A DNA stretch of 64,000 bases from NCBI GenBank assembly GCA_027924585.1, contig BSBM01000150.1:15243001-15307000 (forward strand). The letters are read 5' to 3'. Within the stretch, counting starts at the first letter, position 1; every line of letters begins with the position of its first letter. The notes below the pieces were generated by a model, which saw only the letters and a list, made by a program, of their open reading frames with translations, did no database searches and was not told the DNA's origin. Shown here in pieces: positions 1-12,720 of the stretch. A program made the position numbers and the translations under genes. This stretch comes from Larix kaempferi (Eukaryota > Streptophyta > Pinopsida > Pinales > Pinaceae).

Positions 1-373
1 GACCAGCTGCGAAATAATTTAATCGAAGTTTCAAAGATTTTTTTATATAAGATATGAAACTGTTTCAAAAAGTTATAAATTGAGTGTGCTTTTAAGATGG
101 GAGGATTACATTGTTCAAGTTATAGTTTTTTAAAATTTATAATTAGCACTATGTTCTAATTTGCGTTGAGTTGTAACATGGGTTTTTGGTATGAAATTTA
201 ATGGAAGAGTGCAAAGAATAATTGATTTTACGTAGAAAATTTGATCTTTTTAATAAAATTCATAGGATTATCATATTTAAACGAATGATATATAGACTTT
301 TACATACATGAATTGTAAAAACAAATTAACATCTTGTACAAACTCCCTTATCCAAAGAATCTGACACCACATA
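1..373. other. Flanking DNA left of element A, nothing recognised
   Basis: AT-rich sequence without a long open frame or recognisable repeat. It is the flank of the outermost LTR element, whose LTR begins TGTAAGG at 374. A target-site duplication cannot be tested because the LTR at the other end is truncated. Confidence 0.5.
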
Positions 374-2413
374 TGTAAGGTTTCCAATCATAAATTAGGA
401 ATATTATCTCTAAGGTTCCAACTTTAATTATGTTTATTTTCAATTTTTTCCCAAACAATGGCTTATGAAGGCTTATGAGATGTTCTCGTTCAACAACAGT
501 AGAGTGTATGTATATTTCAGATGTCCATTAAAGGTGTGCAACTCATCAAAGTGTTTATATTTCATTGGTATGTGTCCCAAATCAAATATGATATAAAATT
601 GGAAGCTGGTAAAGAAACTAGGAACACTAGTTCAATTTTGGCCACACTGAACACGAGGTTTCCAATTCTTCCCAAACACTACCATAGAAACTCGAATTAT
701 CCCAATATAAATTTAATGGAATCAAATAGACTCAAATGAAACTATCTGACCCACTCATATATTCCATAGAACTTCCAAAGAAGTATGAAAGACACCCTCT
801 CGACACTAGTGAGAAACTAGCTCGATTTCCCCTACATTGGAAAACTAGTTTTTCAACTTGAACCAAACACTTCCCAATCAACCCATGTCTTCCCAAACAG
901 ATCCAATTCGACCATGAAATTCCCAAATCAACAAAAATAACTTAACAACATAATTTAGGGAGTTGATATGAAAATTTAATTCACATTGTCTTAATATTGC
1001 TTAACCATACTAGCGGATTTGCACATAAATAAGCCATAAACTTGAACATTGAACACCATATGATGAAAAGATCTGTAAATATTTATTATGAATGTATGGA
1101 TATAGTAAATATACTGATTAAAACAATATATGGCTCTTACAAAATCTCTAAATACAAGAAATATAGAGATAGAAAAGTAGTGGTGCGCCCCTCCACTAGA
1201 AGAAATGTCGAATAGAGTATATTTAGCAAAATGCTGATATCTCTGGCATACATAAACCTTTTTGAGTGAAAAAAAAAGTGTTTCCCACTAGAAATAATTC
1301 TATTAATTCAATGGAATAGGTCTCATAGCCCATAAATTCTCATAAGTATCAAAACCAAAACCTCCATTTCGTCCCACCAACACCAGTCCAAGCTCTAAAT
1401 CAATAGAAATAAACTCCAAATGATAGGAATTTGACCCCACTAATGTATATGAAAATATAGCCTGTAATAAATATCTGTAGATAAATATGAAAGTGATTTC
1501 TCCCCTCAATAATCAGTTGCAATGAAGCACAATGAAAAGATCTAGATGGTCTCCTCCTCTCTACTAGCTTGGGTGGAATCTTTCACCACCGAAACTAGAT
1601 CAATGGCAGGGAAGGTAAACACCCACCGTGCATTGGAAAATCTAATCTCTTTAATAGTGAAAAACAACAACAATGATCCAAAATCTATTTCACTTGTGTC
1701 TTCATCCCTTTTATAAATCTTCATGGAGCATTTCCCCCTCATTCTATAATTCTCTCACAAATATTTAATAAAATATTAATAAATGTTATTTTTGAGAGAA
1801 TGACACATTAGGACCCATTAAATTCCTCTATAATGTTATTTTTCCAAACAATAACTCATATACCTTGGAAATTCAAATTTGAGAGGCTTAGCTTGATTTT
1901 GGGGAAGTTGCATTAGCATGTGGGCCCACCCTTCTCCTCTAGTGCCCTCCTTGGATAAATTTAGGACCTGTAACATGTCATAAGTTGTCAAAGGACCTGA
2001 TTCTTGTCATAAGTTTTCATATATGTCATAGGTTGTCATAGAATCTGTCATTGACTAAAAATAGCCATGTGACTATTCACCTTCCCCATGGGAGTTACTT
2101 ATCCTTCCAAATTCGAAACTGAGGATGGTGCCATGTGTAAAGGAGGAATATTCCCTCATCTGGACCCCACATGTCCACTTATGCGCCCCCAAGTACAACT
2201 AGGACCCCATGCCACTTCATTTTGGAGCAATTAATTATTTTTCCATAATTTATTGGCCTATTTTCCACCATCAATTTTGAATTTTGAATTTCCATGAGAA
2301 ACTACAGGACTTGGGGTTAAATATCAATATTTTAATTTTCCCACATAACCCTTAGGAATTGGATAGGCCAACTTAATTTTTTATCTGAAAATTATTTAAT
2401 TTGGGACATTACA
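374..2413 (-). repeat. Element A 3' LTR (2040 bp)
   Basis: Starts TGTAAGG and ends GACATTACA on the plus strand, so it reads TGTAATGTCCC to CCTTACA in element orientation. Positions 374-1781 align throughout with 23090-24498, with scattered substitutions. The remaining 632 bp (1782-2413) have no partner because the other LTR is truncated. The inner end is fixed by the adjoining polypurine tract. Confidence 0.82.
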
Positions 2414-2426
2414 GTCCTCCCCACCC
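2414..2426 (-). other. Element A polypurine tract
   Basis: On the minus strand this reads GGGTGGGGAGGAC and is followed directly by the LTR start TGTAATGTCCC. This is the expected plus-strand priming site next to a 3' LTR. Confidence 0.7.
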
Positions 2427-4063
2427 AATATTGCTTGTCCTCAACAATTTCAAACATAGATGTTGAAGAACCTACTTTCCTTCCAAAACTTTGAGTAGTG
2501 GCACTCATGTACTGCAATTGTTTGTTTCCAAAAGTACAGAGATGTTGATTTTCTTTTTCATAGTTATATCTCATGTGACATTACAACTAAACAACAAAAG
2601 ATTAATTAAATTCATCAAAACAAAATTTGCATAGTTAATCTTTACCTCTTTCATATTTTGGAAACCCTTTCTGAACTTTCAACCCTTTTTCTCACTATAT
2701 AATTCTTTGAAGTTGCCATTGAGTTGCTAAAATTTGAGTCTTCAAGATTCCAAGATCATTTCATAGAGGAACCACCATGCTTGCTGATGCACTACTCTGA
2801 TTACAATCACCTTCTCAAGTGGTGACTCAATCTCCCATACTGCTTGATTCCCCCCAAAATTGAAACCAATGAGACCAAAAATGATCCCAGGTTCCCAAAT
2901 GATCATGATACATGCATGGTGTGAAATGTATACTATGAAATTCCATGAACACCAAGCATGTAAAAACTGAATCCATCTCTCAAAAGGTCTCCCACATAGG
3001 AAACTGGAAGACTGCTCTGCAAAGATGGACTCAAGCAAATGAAGGTTGGTTTTCTCTCTCGAACCAACAATCGAACTACTGTTCCAAGTGAGTTGAAACC
3101 AAGCAATACCAGGATCCCATTGCTTGTATTGCATCCTTCCAAACATCATGAGTTCAAAATATAGATCATCAAATTACATAACAACATCATACAAATGTAC
3201 ATCAAGAAGGCACCTCATCAAAGAATCATGAAAGTGCTTATACATCCAAGTAAGTAGATCATCATGTGCCAAGTGCATATAATCATCAAGTGACCAATAA
3301 AATCTGCTCCAATGACATAGATGAGCATCCCATGTCCTATAATGCTGCTCCAAAAGGATGTAAGATGCATCAAAATAATCATCCATGTGTGCTTTCATCC
3401 AAGAAGTGAATGAAGAACCTCTGCAAAAATCTGAACCAAGTAAGGAGCAAAGAAAACAAGGAGACTTCAAGTGGCTCAAAGAAGTCTCATACATACATCC
3501 ATGAATGTGAGAGTCATAAAAAAATAACAAAGGATGTCTACTCCAATAAGAATGTGCTCCAATCATAAATCTCTTCACCCAAGTATTGGATGAAGTTCCT
3601 CCAACATCAAATGAACTAAGCAAGGAGCAAGAAAAATCATGTTCAAGTGACTCAAGTGAACATCATAGGTGCATCCATGTAGATGTGTATAATAATAAGG
3701 TGACAAATTATGATGTTGCAAATGTAAAGAAGAAGGTGCTCTAGTCATGTCATCATCAAAAGGAGAGATAGGAGTTTCGTACTCCTCATGGGGCACCATC
3801 AGAAAGAACCCATTCACCCATAATTTATTAGGATGAACGCTGCAAAATATGGAAGTGTAGGATGTAGGAGAATGAACCAACTCACCCAAATGATCAGAAA
3901 GTGCAGAAATTTCATCATGTGAAGGATCCATAGGGGTAGGATCATGCACCTCCCTAAAAAGTGTGAAACTTTTCTCATAGGTTGGTTCCAAGGTAAAGGA
4001 ATCATGCACTTCTTCAAAAAGTGCATAACCGTCACCAAGAGGCAACTCAAGTTCCTCTTCCAC
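2427..4063 (-). pseudogene. Element A gag-like region, distal part
   Basis: Minus-strand continuation of the gag-like frame after the element 1 insertion. The open stretch 4063-3575 is rich in acidic residues, His and Pro. It contains two imperfect repeats of an (L)F-E/R-E-V-H-D motif and a segment rich in His and Tyr. Shorter open frames follow at 3623-3174 and 3149-2742 in other registers, so the 3' half is frameshifted or noncoding. The 5-bp duplicated target lets the frame on the far side (ending at 21688) run into this one without a register change. No known domain is recognised, and assignment as the end of a structural gag-like protein rests on position between PBS and PPT. Confidence 0.5.
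4059..4063. repeat. TSD of element 1, left copy (TCCAC)
   Basis: TCCAC directly precedes the LTR start TGTAACATCC at 4064. The same five bases follow the other LTR at 21688-21692, as expected for integrase-mediated insertion. Confidence 0.88.
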
Positions 4064-7000
4064 TGTAACATCCTGTAATTTCACAAAAATTTAAAATTTT
4101 TTAAAGTAGCAATAATTATTGAATTTGCTAATGCAGAACATAAAATAATAGTTAAATCTCTTAACTAATTTAATGATAACGACACATCGAAATTCTTAAA
4201 AACAAATTATGATGATAGTTGTATTTGCTAAAGCGGAAATAAATGGATACTAATCTTTTAACAAAAGACAATTTGCGATCATAACACAAAAATACATCTT
4301 TCAGATTTGCTTGTAATTAATTGTAAACTAAATGCGGTACATAGGTTTGTACTATAATTAATTTCTTGTTAAAGTACTGACAGTTTGCTTTTGAATGATG
4401 ATGAAGGGGTCCTACGAGGTACCCTGAGGTTTACTTAGCTACGTTAGCTAAAGAATTTGAACCTGTCTCCTTGTGTAGAAACGCAGGTAAGAGCAATACG
4501 ACAGTTTAAGTGTTTACAAGTAATTCTAAATATGTCTTTCAATTTGCCATCAATGCTTTGTGAAAAATCCTAAGTACATCCTTGCATGCGAATTAAAGAT
4601 GGTATGGATCTCTGTCCTAATTTTGTATGTATCACCTCTCCTATAATTAGAAATTGTCACTATTAGTAACTTATGCTAAAATATTTAATGATACTTCATG
4701 TAAGAATACTTACACTAGGACCTTCTCAATTACGTGCTAGTTTTTTTTTAATGTAAAGCGCCATCAAAAACCTCTCGACATTTCTCCATTTTGCAAAGAG
4801 TAGTTCTACCAACTTATGTGTTTGATAATGTTTCAAATGTAAACGCATGGAGAATTCATATTAGTAAAGTAATGTTTACTATGATACTTACCTTATTATT
4901 ATACTTATAATGAAAATTAATGTGAATTTGCACACTATAGGATTTAACCTATCTAATTTAACATTCATGCAATGTCATATAATGTGTGACTTTGTGAAAA
5001 GAGATAGCAATAAAAACATCATTACGATGTGCTCAATAATAAAATCTAACTATGCATTAAGCATGCGACCTTTGTTATTTTGACAAACAATGTAAATAAA
5101 CCATACATTTTATAACTACTATTTGAAATGATATAAACTATATGTTTAAACCTTAATATTTGGCACTGACATATGACATGACAGAGTAATGATTAGACTA
5201 GTGTTACGCGCAGGCATACAAATGAAAACCAGTCTTGGTATTTAAGTTGTCTATCTGCTGAATGTAGTGGAAGTCTGAGTAGGTGCCCCCGTGGCTATGG
5301 ATCACGTGAAGAAGTTTACGAACTTGTATCCAAAAAGGTCAAGCTGTAACATGTTTTGATCCATGGCCTGCTAGGTTGGCATTATGGTACGTGTGAATAA
5401 TAAATATGGCATTTAATGTGTTGATGCTCGATTCTCAACGTGCCTTGTTGGCTTCACCTCTGTCGTCGATCTCACATTTTTTTGGACCTTGAACTAGAAA
5501 CCCTAAACTCCACTATGTTTATGCGATTGTTAATTCTTTGTCATTCATTGTGTTAGGATTGGATCTGTGGAGAGGGCGACAGGCCGAGCAAATCTAGGGT
5601 CTTGATTGTAGAAGTTCCAAGACTCGAAACTGCGACCTGTTGAGTGTTAACCTGCTAAGGGTGGTTATATCAAGAAGCCGAGTCTTTTGTGAGTGTTTGC
5701 TATAGTTAAAGATGTTGAGAGAGTATTTCTTCAAGGTTTATCCTAGAAGATTTGTGAACTGTGTTCCATTTCCAAGCAAGATTATGTTGTTATACTTATG
5801 ATGAAACCCTCTTCAGTGTGCTAGGTAGATGGCTTCATTAGTCTGGTTTGCTTAAGATGTCTCTTACTCGAAGCTACATTACACAGGTAATGTCTCCATC
5901 TTAAAATGTTAATATTATCTCTAAGCAACGATATTCTTGTATATAGTTTCTTGTTTAACCACTTGTAGGTTTTTGTGGCAGGTTTTGACTTCGTTGAAAG
6001 GTCACTTACTCGAGGCTTGGTGGGAGAATGCTGCTTGTCCACCGGTAAGCATCGGTGGTTCTTTACTCATAGGTTCTCCTGGTTTAGTTGTGGCCGACAC
6101 TTGATGTTTGACAAGGGTTTGGTGTTTGGTTCCTGGCACGGTGTTTGCTTAGTATTTGTAACTTTTGGAGTCAATGACGAGTGATCCTCGGCTCGTTTTA
6201 TTACTTGGCCTCTGCAGCGTTTCGCTGTACTCTTATAATGTAAAATTGTTGATGAAATAAACACGAAGGGATGAACCCTGAATACATAGATTTTGAATGG
6301 TTTCTAAACTAGTATAAATTGATACTGTGCCTAGAAAAATACTATGTTGAATTAATGGTGGAAAATTGGAAACTGTATGTTTAACAAATGACTACGTGTC
6401 AAAGTTTTCTACCTTCTATTTTGCAATAACACCCTACTCTGTAGATTTCGATGGTAGATTGAAATTTAGTTAACAAGAGTACTGTCGTTTTGATGAAAGG
6501 CCTAAGAGCCATATGTTAACTGTTTTCTTGAAAACAAAACCCTGATTTTACAAAGTTTAAACAATAATAAGAATCTGGTTTTTGTATTGAAAATAACTTG
6601 TAAATATTTATGTGCGACGATACTTATACTTTTGTTTTTTAATGGAATAATGAAACTGCATCTGAAATAGAATATAAGTGGGTTCTAGTTTTACATAAAA
6701 TAATTGTTTGACTAGGAAAAGAATATTGTGTTGATTCTGGCCAAGAGTCATAGCTAACTTGTTTTATAAAAGTGAAACTCTGTGATCTTGGTTGTGTAAA
6801 GTTTTGGGATAGTGTTTAAGACTCGGTTTTGGTTTTGGAACCACCACTAAAATTGTGGTTGATAAAAATTTGTCTATACTTGTTTTGCAAAGATAGCTAA
6901 AATACATATGGTAGTTGAATAATGGTAATCCTTTGGTTTGGAAAATAAAAACTTAGAATAAATTTATTCTGCAAGAATTGAAAATGTAACAGACCATTTT

Positions 7001-8377
7001 TAAATGATAAAAAAAATGCTAAGTGTATGCCATGAATGTTGAATGAAAATAATGAAAAGAATGGATTGTGAATAAAATACAAGTATCGATTTTGTATAAA
7101 AGAATATTGCAACTATAAATTTCTAAAATAAGTGGAAATATAACACTTTCATGTTGGAAAGAAATAACAGTAGATTGCAAAGTATTAGCAGAAAGAATGG
7201 TTAGTAAATATTTGAAAACCTAGACTTGTGCAGAGATGAATTATTTTAATTTTATTTCTAAGTAAGGGGATATACTATAAGTCTGGTTTCTATGATAAAC
7301 TGTTCTATTTCCAAGTTTAGACATAAATAATTGATAAATCAAAATTTAAAGGAAATCATTACAGAGTTATTCTATCCATTCATTTGGCATTATGCCCATC
7401 AAATCTTCTATCGTAAATTTTCATTTTCTGTACTGGAGTACGATGAAGAAAGTTCGCATGGGGAAAAATGCAGAAAACATTCCTTTAATTATCTTCTCAT
7501 TACTTAATCATCCTTAAACAAGATCATCTCTAGGTCAGAAATTGAAAACAATTACTTCTATATGTCATTAATTGTACATACTAAACCTACAAGTTCAGAA
7601 AATTATTTAGGTGTAAACAATCAGATAGAACAGTAGAACCTGATTAATTGTAGGAGAAACAAACAACCCAAGGAGCCTGTTCCACCCAACCTATTCCTGA
7701 AGACAGACATATTACTTTCCTTAGGACCCCCGAACCTGTTCACTGAACCACTAGGAAGAAGAATCTGTAGAAGCTTTAGGTCATCTACTTCCAGCTACAA
7801 AGTAGCTCATCCAATCATATAAACTTAGTAGTCAAAGAGACATGCACCAACACCTCTGGTTATTTCCTCAAAATATTTCAGCAACCTCACAATGCACTTC
7901 CACATAGCCTCCCTATTCGAATCTCTCAGTGATCACCTGATACACTTGAGGAATTATTTCTGCAGAAAATAATGTAGAACTTCCTGCCCAATTCGAATTG
8001 CCTTATCTAGGATGCCTAGGCCTTTTAGTGGTTACCCTGGTCATTACTGAGCCATCAACTCTCTTCAACCCACCTAGGGGATAATGCCACAAATTTAGGG
8101 TTAGTTGTCCCATAACCAATAGCTAGTGGTGGAGTGCAAATGCTGACATCTGTCCCATGCCTTCTAACAGCTTCCATTCCTCCTAGTGGGTCAGTGTACA
8201 CTCATTTAACAGTTCCCTTGGGTGTTTGTCTCCTGTTTTAATTTATTAAATAATAATAATCAGTCATTACAATCATCTTTAACCAATATTTGGTCATAAT
8301 TACAAAACTTTGTAATTATAATTTAATATAATGTTTTTGCAATAAAATAAATAGTCTCAGAATTTGGGTAGGTGAAA
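4064..8377 (-). repeat. Element 1 3' LTR (about 4.3 kb)
   Basis: Runs from TGTAACATCCTG to GGTAGGTGAAA on the plus strand. The terminal CA seen in the other LTR is AA here. It aligns end to end with 17384-21687. By eye the first 230 bp differ at 8-9 positions, mostly C/T and G/A transitions, so the insertion is not recent. The LTR holds only small open frames that are not conserved between the two copies. No TATA box was assigned. Confidence 0.9.
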
Positions 8378-8392
8378 TACACCCCCCCTTAA
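8378..8392 (-). other. Element 1 polypurine tract
   Basis: The minus strand reads TTAAGGGGGGGTGTA directly before the LTR. Element 2 has lost the corresponding stretch. Confidence 0.8.
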
Positions 8393-8396
8393 GTCT

Positions 8397-8416
8397 CAAC
8401 ATCGTCCTCGATGTTG
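8397..8416 (-). other. Hairpin between pol stop and PPT
   Basis: A perfect 8-bp inverted repeat, CAACATCG and CGATGTTG, around a 4-nt loop. It sits just after the polyprotein stop codon (8418-8420) and before the PPT. It could fold in the RNA. Its role is unknown. Confidence 0.6.
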
Positions 8417-8417
8417 T

Positions 8418-9602
8418 TTATCCACTCTCTGAGTGTTCCTGAAACAGAGTTGGGTATGCTTCCCGCATACTACTCTCCAACTCCCAGGTTGCCTCTTTTG
8501 GGCTAAGGTGATTCCATTGCACCTTTACCTTCCCAATGGTGCGATTATGGAGTAGAGTTTCCCTCCTTTCGAGGATACAGTCCGGTTCCACCTGAAAATC
8601 GTCGTCTTGTTCCACATGTACATCATTCCAATTTATAACATGAGTAGCATCGTGTATATATTTCTTTAAAACTGAAATATGAAAAGCATTATGTATTTTT
8701 AGATTTGGCGGCAAAGCTAGTTGATATGCCATGGGTCCAACCCTTAACAAAACTTCGAAAGGACCATAATACCTGGGTGCCAGCTTGGCACAACTTCCCA
8801 ATTTTAATGAGCTCTTCTTTGGTCTTATCTTAATGAAAACATGCTCACCAACCTGGAACTCTTTATGAGTCCTCTTAAGATCTGCTTGACTCTTTTTCCT
8901 ATCTTGGGTAGCTTTAAGATTTCTTTGTACCTGTTGCATGGTTAGTTCTATTTCCTTCAACAATTCAGGTCCTAAAATAACTCTATTAACTGGATCATTC
9001 CAAGAAACTAGTGTATTGCATTTCCTACCATAAAGAATTTCAAAAGGGCTAAGCCTGGCTGATGCATGATAATGGTTGTTATATGCAAATTCTACTAAAT
9101 GCAAATAGTCCTCCCACTTACCAGGCTAATCCTTAACATACATCCGTAGCATGTCTTCCAATATCTGATTCACTCTTTCTGTCTGTCCATCCGTTTGTAG
9201 ATGAAATGTTGTGCTGAATTTTAAGGTTGTATTCAACCCTTTAAACAAATATCTCCAGAAGTTTCCAATAAACTTAAAATCACGGTATGAAACTATCACT
9301 TTTGGTATTCCATGTAATCGAAAAATTTGTTTCATAAAAATTTCTGCAATGTATGGAGTTTTATGAGTAGTTTTTATTGGTATAAAATGTGCTTCCTTGC
9401 TGAGTTTATCCACTACTACCATGATGGAATCATTTTGTTTCTGATTCTTGGGTAGTCCAGTAACAAAATCTATGCTTATGATCTCCCATTTCCAGCTAGG
9501 TATAGGTAATGGTTGTAATAGTCCAGCCGGATGTTGATGTTCAACTTTTACTTTCTGACAGTCAAAACATTTAGCTATATATTCTGGTACTTCATCCTTC
9601 AT
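8418..9602 (-). pseudogene. Element 1 integrase with C-terminal chromodomain (broken)
   Basis: Two minus-strand open segments, 9602-9126 and 9104-8418, cover the integrase. The first has the CFDC pair of the zinc finger, the first core aspartate (SIDFVTGLP), SYRDFKF where the second aspartate motif lies, and the [14 protein letters not shown] block with the catalytic glutamate. The second has the GPF motif region (RYYGPFEVLL), the HNAFHISVLKKY block and a chromodomain beginning near [10 protein letters not shown] and ending at WELESS. A CAG-to-TAG stop (9126-9128) separates them. Family knowledge: integrase inserts the cDNA, and the chromodomain can direct it to heterochromatin. The expected SDRDSKF motif is altered to SYRDFKF, so a catalytic-region residue is also damaged. 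Confidence 0.88.
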
Positions 9603-10555
9603 CCTGGGCCAATAATACTCTTTCTATAACATAGTGATGGTTTTCTAATAACCTAGATGGCTAGAATAATGACTTTTGTGCATCTCATCTAAAATCAGAA
9701 TTTTTATCTTTGGTACATTGGGTACATATAATCTGTTTTTGTATAGCAACAAGCCATTTTCTTTTAACTTGAAATCTGCAATAGAAGTTTCAGAATTATT
9801 TTATGTTGTCTTTTCATGCAATTTTTTGTATTCTTCATATGTTTTAATCCCTTCAAAAATCTGATTTTCCAAATCTGTTGTGTATGTGTTGATGGCTGAA
9901 ATAAAATTTAACCTTGCATTACGACTTAGAGCATCAGCAACCTTGTTCTCTTTAACCTTTATATGCTGAATTTCAAAATCATATTCGCTTAGAAAGGTTA
10001 GCCATCTAGCCTGTCTAGCATTCAAATTTTTCTGATCTAGTAAATACTCCAACCCCATGTTATCTGTCATCAAAGTAAATTTTCTGCCAATAAGATGGTG
10101 ACACCACATTTTCAAGGCATGTATTACTACTAATAATTCTAGATCATAAGTAGAGTAATTTTTCTCATGTATTTTTGGCTTTCTAGACTCATATGCAACA
10201 ACATGTCCTTCTTGTGTTAGGACTCCACCGAGTTCGTCATTACATGCGTCAGTGCATACTATAAAATCTTTATTATGATCTACAATTCTCAGAATAGGTG
10301 GTGTAGTTAGTAATTCCTTCAACTTCTTAAAACTATCTGCACACTTTTGATCCCATACAAACTTCTTCCCCTTCTTCTATAAGGAGGTTACGGGGTTTGC
10401 AATCTTTGAAAAACCTTCTATGAATTTTCTATAATATCCTGTAATCCACATAAATGATTGAACGTCCGTCACATCTTTAGGAACCGGCCATTCATTAATG
10501 GATTTTATCTTATCGGGGTCAACCGAAATTCCTTCCTTAGAGATTATGTGACCTA
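9603..10555 (-). pseudogene. Element 1 RT C-terminus, RNase H and integrase N-terminus (broken)
   Basis: From the insertion scar at 10555 the frame resumes with the end of reverse transcriptase ([15 protein letters not shown]) and continues into RNase H. The open part 10322-9801 shows the expected acidic residues: FIVCTDACND, YDLELLVVIHAL, LMTDNMGLEYLL and [11 protein letters not shown] stop lies near 10378 and further lesions occur between 9800 and 9603, where the integrase zinc-finger histidines should be. RNase H removes the RNA strand during cDNA synthesis. The block is close in sequence to 44200-45200 of element 2. Confidence 0.85.
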
Positions 10556-10561
10556 AATACT
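10556..10561. repeat. Probable TSD of the 4.1-kb insert, left copy (AATACT)
   Basis: AATACT lies immediately left of the insert's TG terminus. The same six bases recur at 14708-14713, two bases beyond the insert's CA terminus. On either side the RT sequence is continuous apart from a short deletion. Confidence 0.6.
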
Positions 10562-11493
10562 TGTTGATGCCCCGGAGATCGCAGCATCAATCAGAAAGGG
10601 ATCCTCCCCGGTAGACTATCCCAATTAGATTGTCCACCGTTTGGTGTGGGGAATACGTCCGGTTAGCGGTTCCGACAACCGTGGGTTTAGAGATTTGCTC
10701 CAGTTATACCGGTTATGGCCCGGTCCACCGTTCTTTTAATTTTTTATGTTTTGGAATGATATGCAAGTGCCTAGTTTAAATTTAATCTAAATGCAAAACT
10801 GGAAAAACAGATCTATGTCTAAAACTGAAAATAAATCTAAATTATCCCTGCAAGGAGCAAATTGAAAAAAACATGAGTAATGAGCTGTAGGAGTTATCTA
10901 AAAAATAAACAGACAGCCATTAAATCTTTAAACACAAAGCTACAGCAAAGGTAAGAGATATAAGAAGATAGCTTCTAATTAAATATAACACATTCCATTA
11001 CTCATGAAAGAGAGAATTCATTTGCACATAAAGAAGTAAGATCATTCACTACCAAGAAATAATTCAGAACAGTAAAGAAAGATCTCACAGTAAAGTATGG
11101 AAGTCACAAGAGTAATCCAATATACATCCAATCTTCATTTCCATGCAAAAAGACGTCCTCTCCAGGATCTTATTAGGTAGATTTAATTTCTTGAAACAAG
11201 TGCAAGGTAGCTCGTACAAGTTCAGAAACCAATATTTCCCTGCCGAAAGTCCTTCACATCACTTCCTAATCTTCTATTTATAATGTTACAAAATTCCCTT
11301 TGGGCTGCCACCTGGCCCTTTACACTTGTCACCTACAGACTTTTCCCCTTATAATAGACAAAAATGTGACCTCCCTTTTAAAATAAAATTATTTAAAAAA
11401 GAAAAGGACAGCTGTCCCACAGCTCCACGTTTTATACATATGAAAGCCAAAATACAAAATAAAGGAATTAACGCCTTAATATCAGCGCATTCA
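10562..11493. other. Noncoding left part of the composite insert
   Basis: No recognisable gene. The first 170 bp are GC-richer than their surroundings (CCGG-rich) and read on the minus strand like the 3' end of an LTR finishing GGGGCATCAACA. The rest is AT-rich. Confidence 0.4.
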
Positions 11494-12696
11494 TTATTGG
11501 GCAGGCACTCCACTGGGGAGAGAAGCACTCGAACTAGCTGTTGCTGCTGCTGCTGCTGGGAGAGAGGAAATCGAGCCAGCTGGTATTGTTGCTGCTGCTG
11601 GGAGAGAAGAATTCGGGCTAGCTGTTGCTTCTGCTACTGCTGCTTCTTTCTTCTCCTCTTCTGCAATGTAACTAAACCATATGCTAATGTCCCTTATAAC
11701 TACATTTGCTGAGGCAGGGAGTAAGATTTTCTGAGAAGTTACATCTTTACCAAGCTCTGCTCCAATACTTTGAATTTCTGTTACTGCTGCTTGGTGTATT
11801 TCCTTAAGCAGATGACTGTGTATTGATGACATCCCAATATAATGCTGGAGATCATCAATGGCTAAGACATCAATCTTTTTCACATATTCCGTTTGGATGC
11901 CCAACTCTTCCTTCAGGTCAGCTAAACGTTGTTCTTTGCCCGGGAAATCATCAAGGGACTGAGGGAAACTAACCTTGCATTTGTCATGCACTTCATGGAT
12001 TCTTTGGTAAAGCCCATTACTTTTATCCATTGTCCCTCGGATCTTGGCCATTAGCTTAATGCTACAGTTTCTGCAAAATTCCAGAAGGGCTATGTCTTCA
12101 TTAAAACCATCTTCAGATTTGAATGGTAGATGCGTGGGGAAATCTACTTTTCCTTCTCTCCACTCTATTTGGCTCAGGATATTTTCCTTAACCCGAGTAT
12201 ATTTAGCTTTAAGCCTATAGGCCTCTGCATTAACTTCTTTTAATCTAACCACCATGGCCTTAAGCTTGCATACTTCCTCAGTAATTAGTTTCTGCGTGTC
12301 ATGGATTTGCTTTAGGATGCTACAGGAGAGCTCATGGAAAGGAGACATATCTATCGCTCTTCTCTCCGCCTGCTCTAATTGCTCAACTAATGCCAGCTTG
12401 TCTGCTTCTAGATGGGACACTCTGGCTCCTGCATCATTCTTTTCTGCTTCTACAATCATCATCTGGACTTTCAGTTGTTCCCTTTCTTCTTCTAAATGGT
12501 TATACTTGTCTGACAGTTCTTTATGCTCAACAGACAGGAAATTATACCTATTCACCACGAGATCCCTGTAGGCTTGCTCATTAGCAATAGTATGTTGTAG
12601 CATGCGAGCTCTCCTCTTTGTCGACTCAACCTCTTTAACTATATCAGCCACATTGTCCAGCGTTTCTTTTGCTGTCTCTACAGCGGCGGATTCCAT
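11494..12696 (-). CDS. Coiled-coil protein of retroelement extra-ORF type
   Basis: A 400-codon open frame starting at ATG 12694-12696. Residues about 1-115 and 125-180 have the charged, heptad-like pattern of coiled coils (many E, K, R, L, Q). The middle (about 180-340) is mixed and looks globular. The last 60 residues are an Ala/Ser/Pro-rich tail encoded by GCT/GCA-rich near-repeats of about 54 bp. I recognise no catalytic motif, zinc finger or membrane segment. The frame continues upstream past an in-frame TAG (12721-12723) for another 106 codons. It sits antisense to the gypsy integrase fragment at 13376. Extra ORFs of unknown function in this arrangement are known from Tat-lineage elements. 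A captured host gene is an alternative, though a myosin- or kinesin-like identity is not supported. Confidence 0.55.
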   Translation of the reverse strand: MESAAVETAKETLDNVADIVKEVESTKRRARMLQHTIANEQAYRDLVVNRYNFLSVEHKELSDKYNHLEEEREQLKVQMMIVEAEKNDAGARVSHLEADKLALVEQLEQAERRAIDMSPFHELSCSILKQIHDTQKLITEEVCKLKAMVVRLKEVNAEAYRLKAKYTRVKENILSQIEWREGKVDFPTHLPFKSEDGFNEDIALLEFCRNCSIKLMAKIRGTMDKSNGLYQRIHEVHDKCKVSFPQSLDDFPGKEQRLADLKEELGIQTEYVKKIDVLAIDDLQHYIGMSSIHSHLLKEIHQAAVTEIQSIGAELGKDVTSQKILLPASANVVIRDISIWFSYIAEEEKKEAAVAEATASPNSSLPAAATIPAGSISSLPAAAAATASSSASLPSGVPAQ

Positions 12697-12720
12697 AGCT
12701 AAGGGAGCCTTGTTTGTGTT

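Noticed and set aside
2742-3149. 135-codon minus frame as a separate gene
   Set aside because: It overlaps another open frame of similar quality, lies in the 3' part of element A and has no recognisable motif. It is treated as residual element sequence.
6067-6264. Minus ORF in element 1 LTR as a protein gene
   Set aside because: The counterpart at 19329-19583 has a different length and end, so the frame is not preserved between the paired LTRs.
12254-12584. Plus-strand frames opposite the coiled-coil ORF
   Set aside because: They are antisense shadows of the longer minus frame, with no independent evidence.
11494-12696. Host myosin-, kinesin- or lamin-like gene
   Set aside because: It is coiled coil only, with no motor or other domain. 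It has no introns, has stops upstream, and lies within a TG..CA insert beside gypsy integrase.
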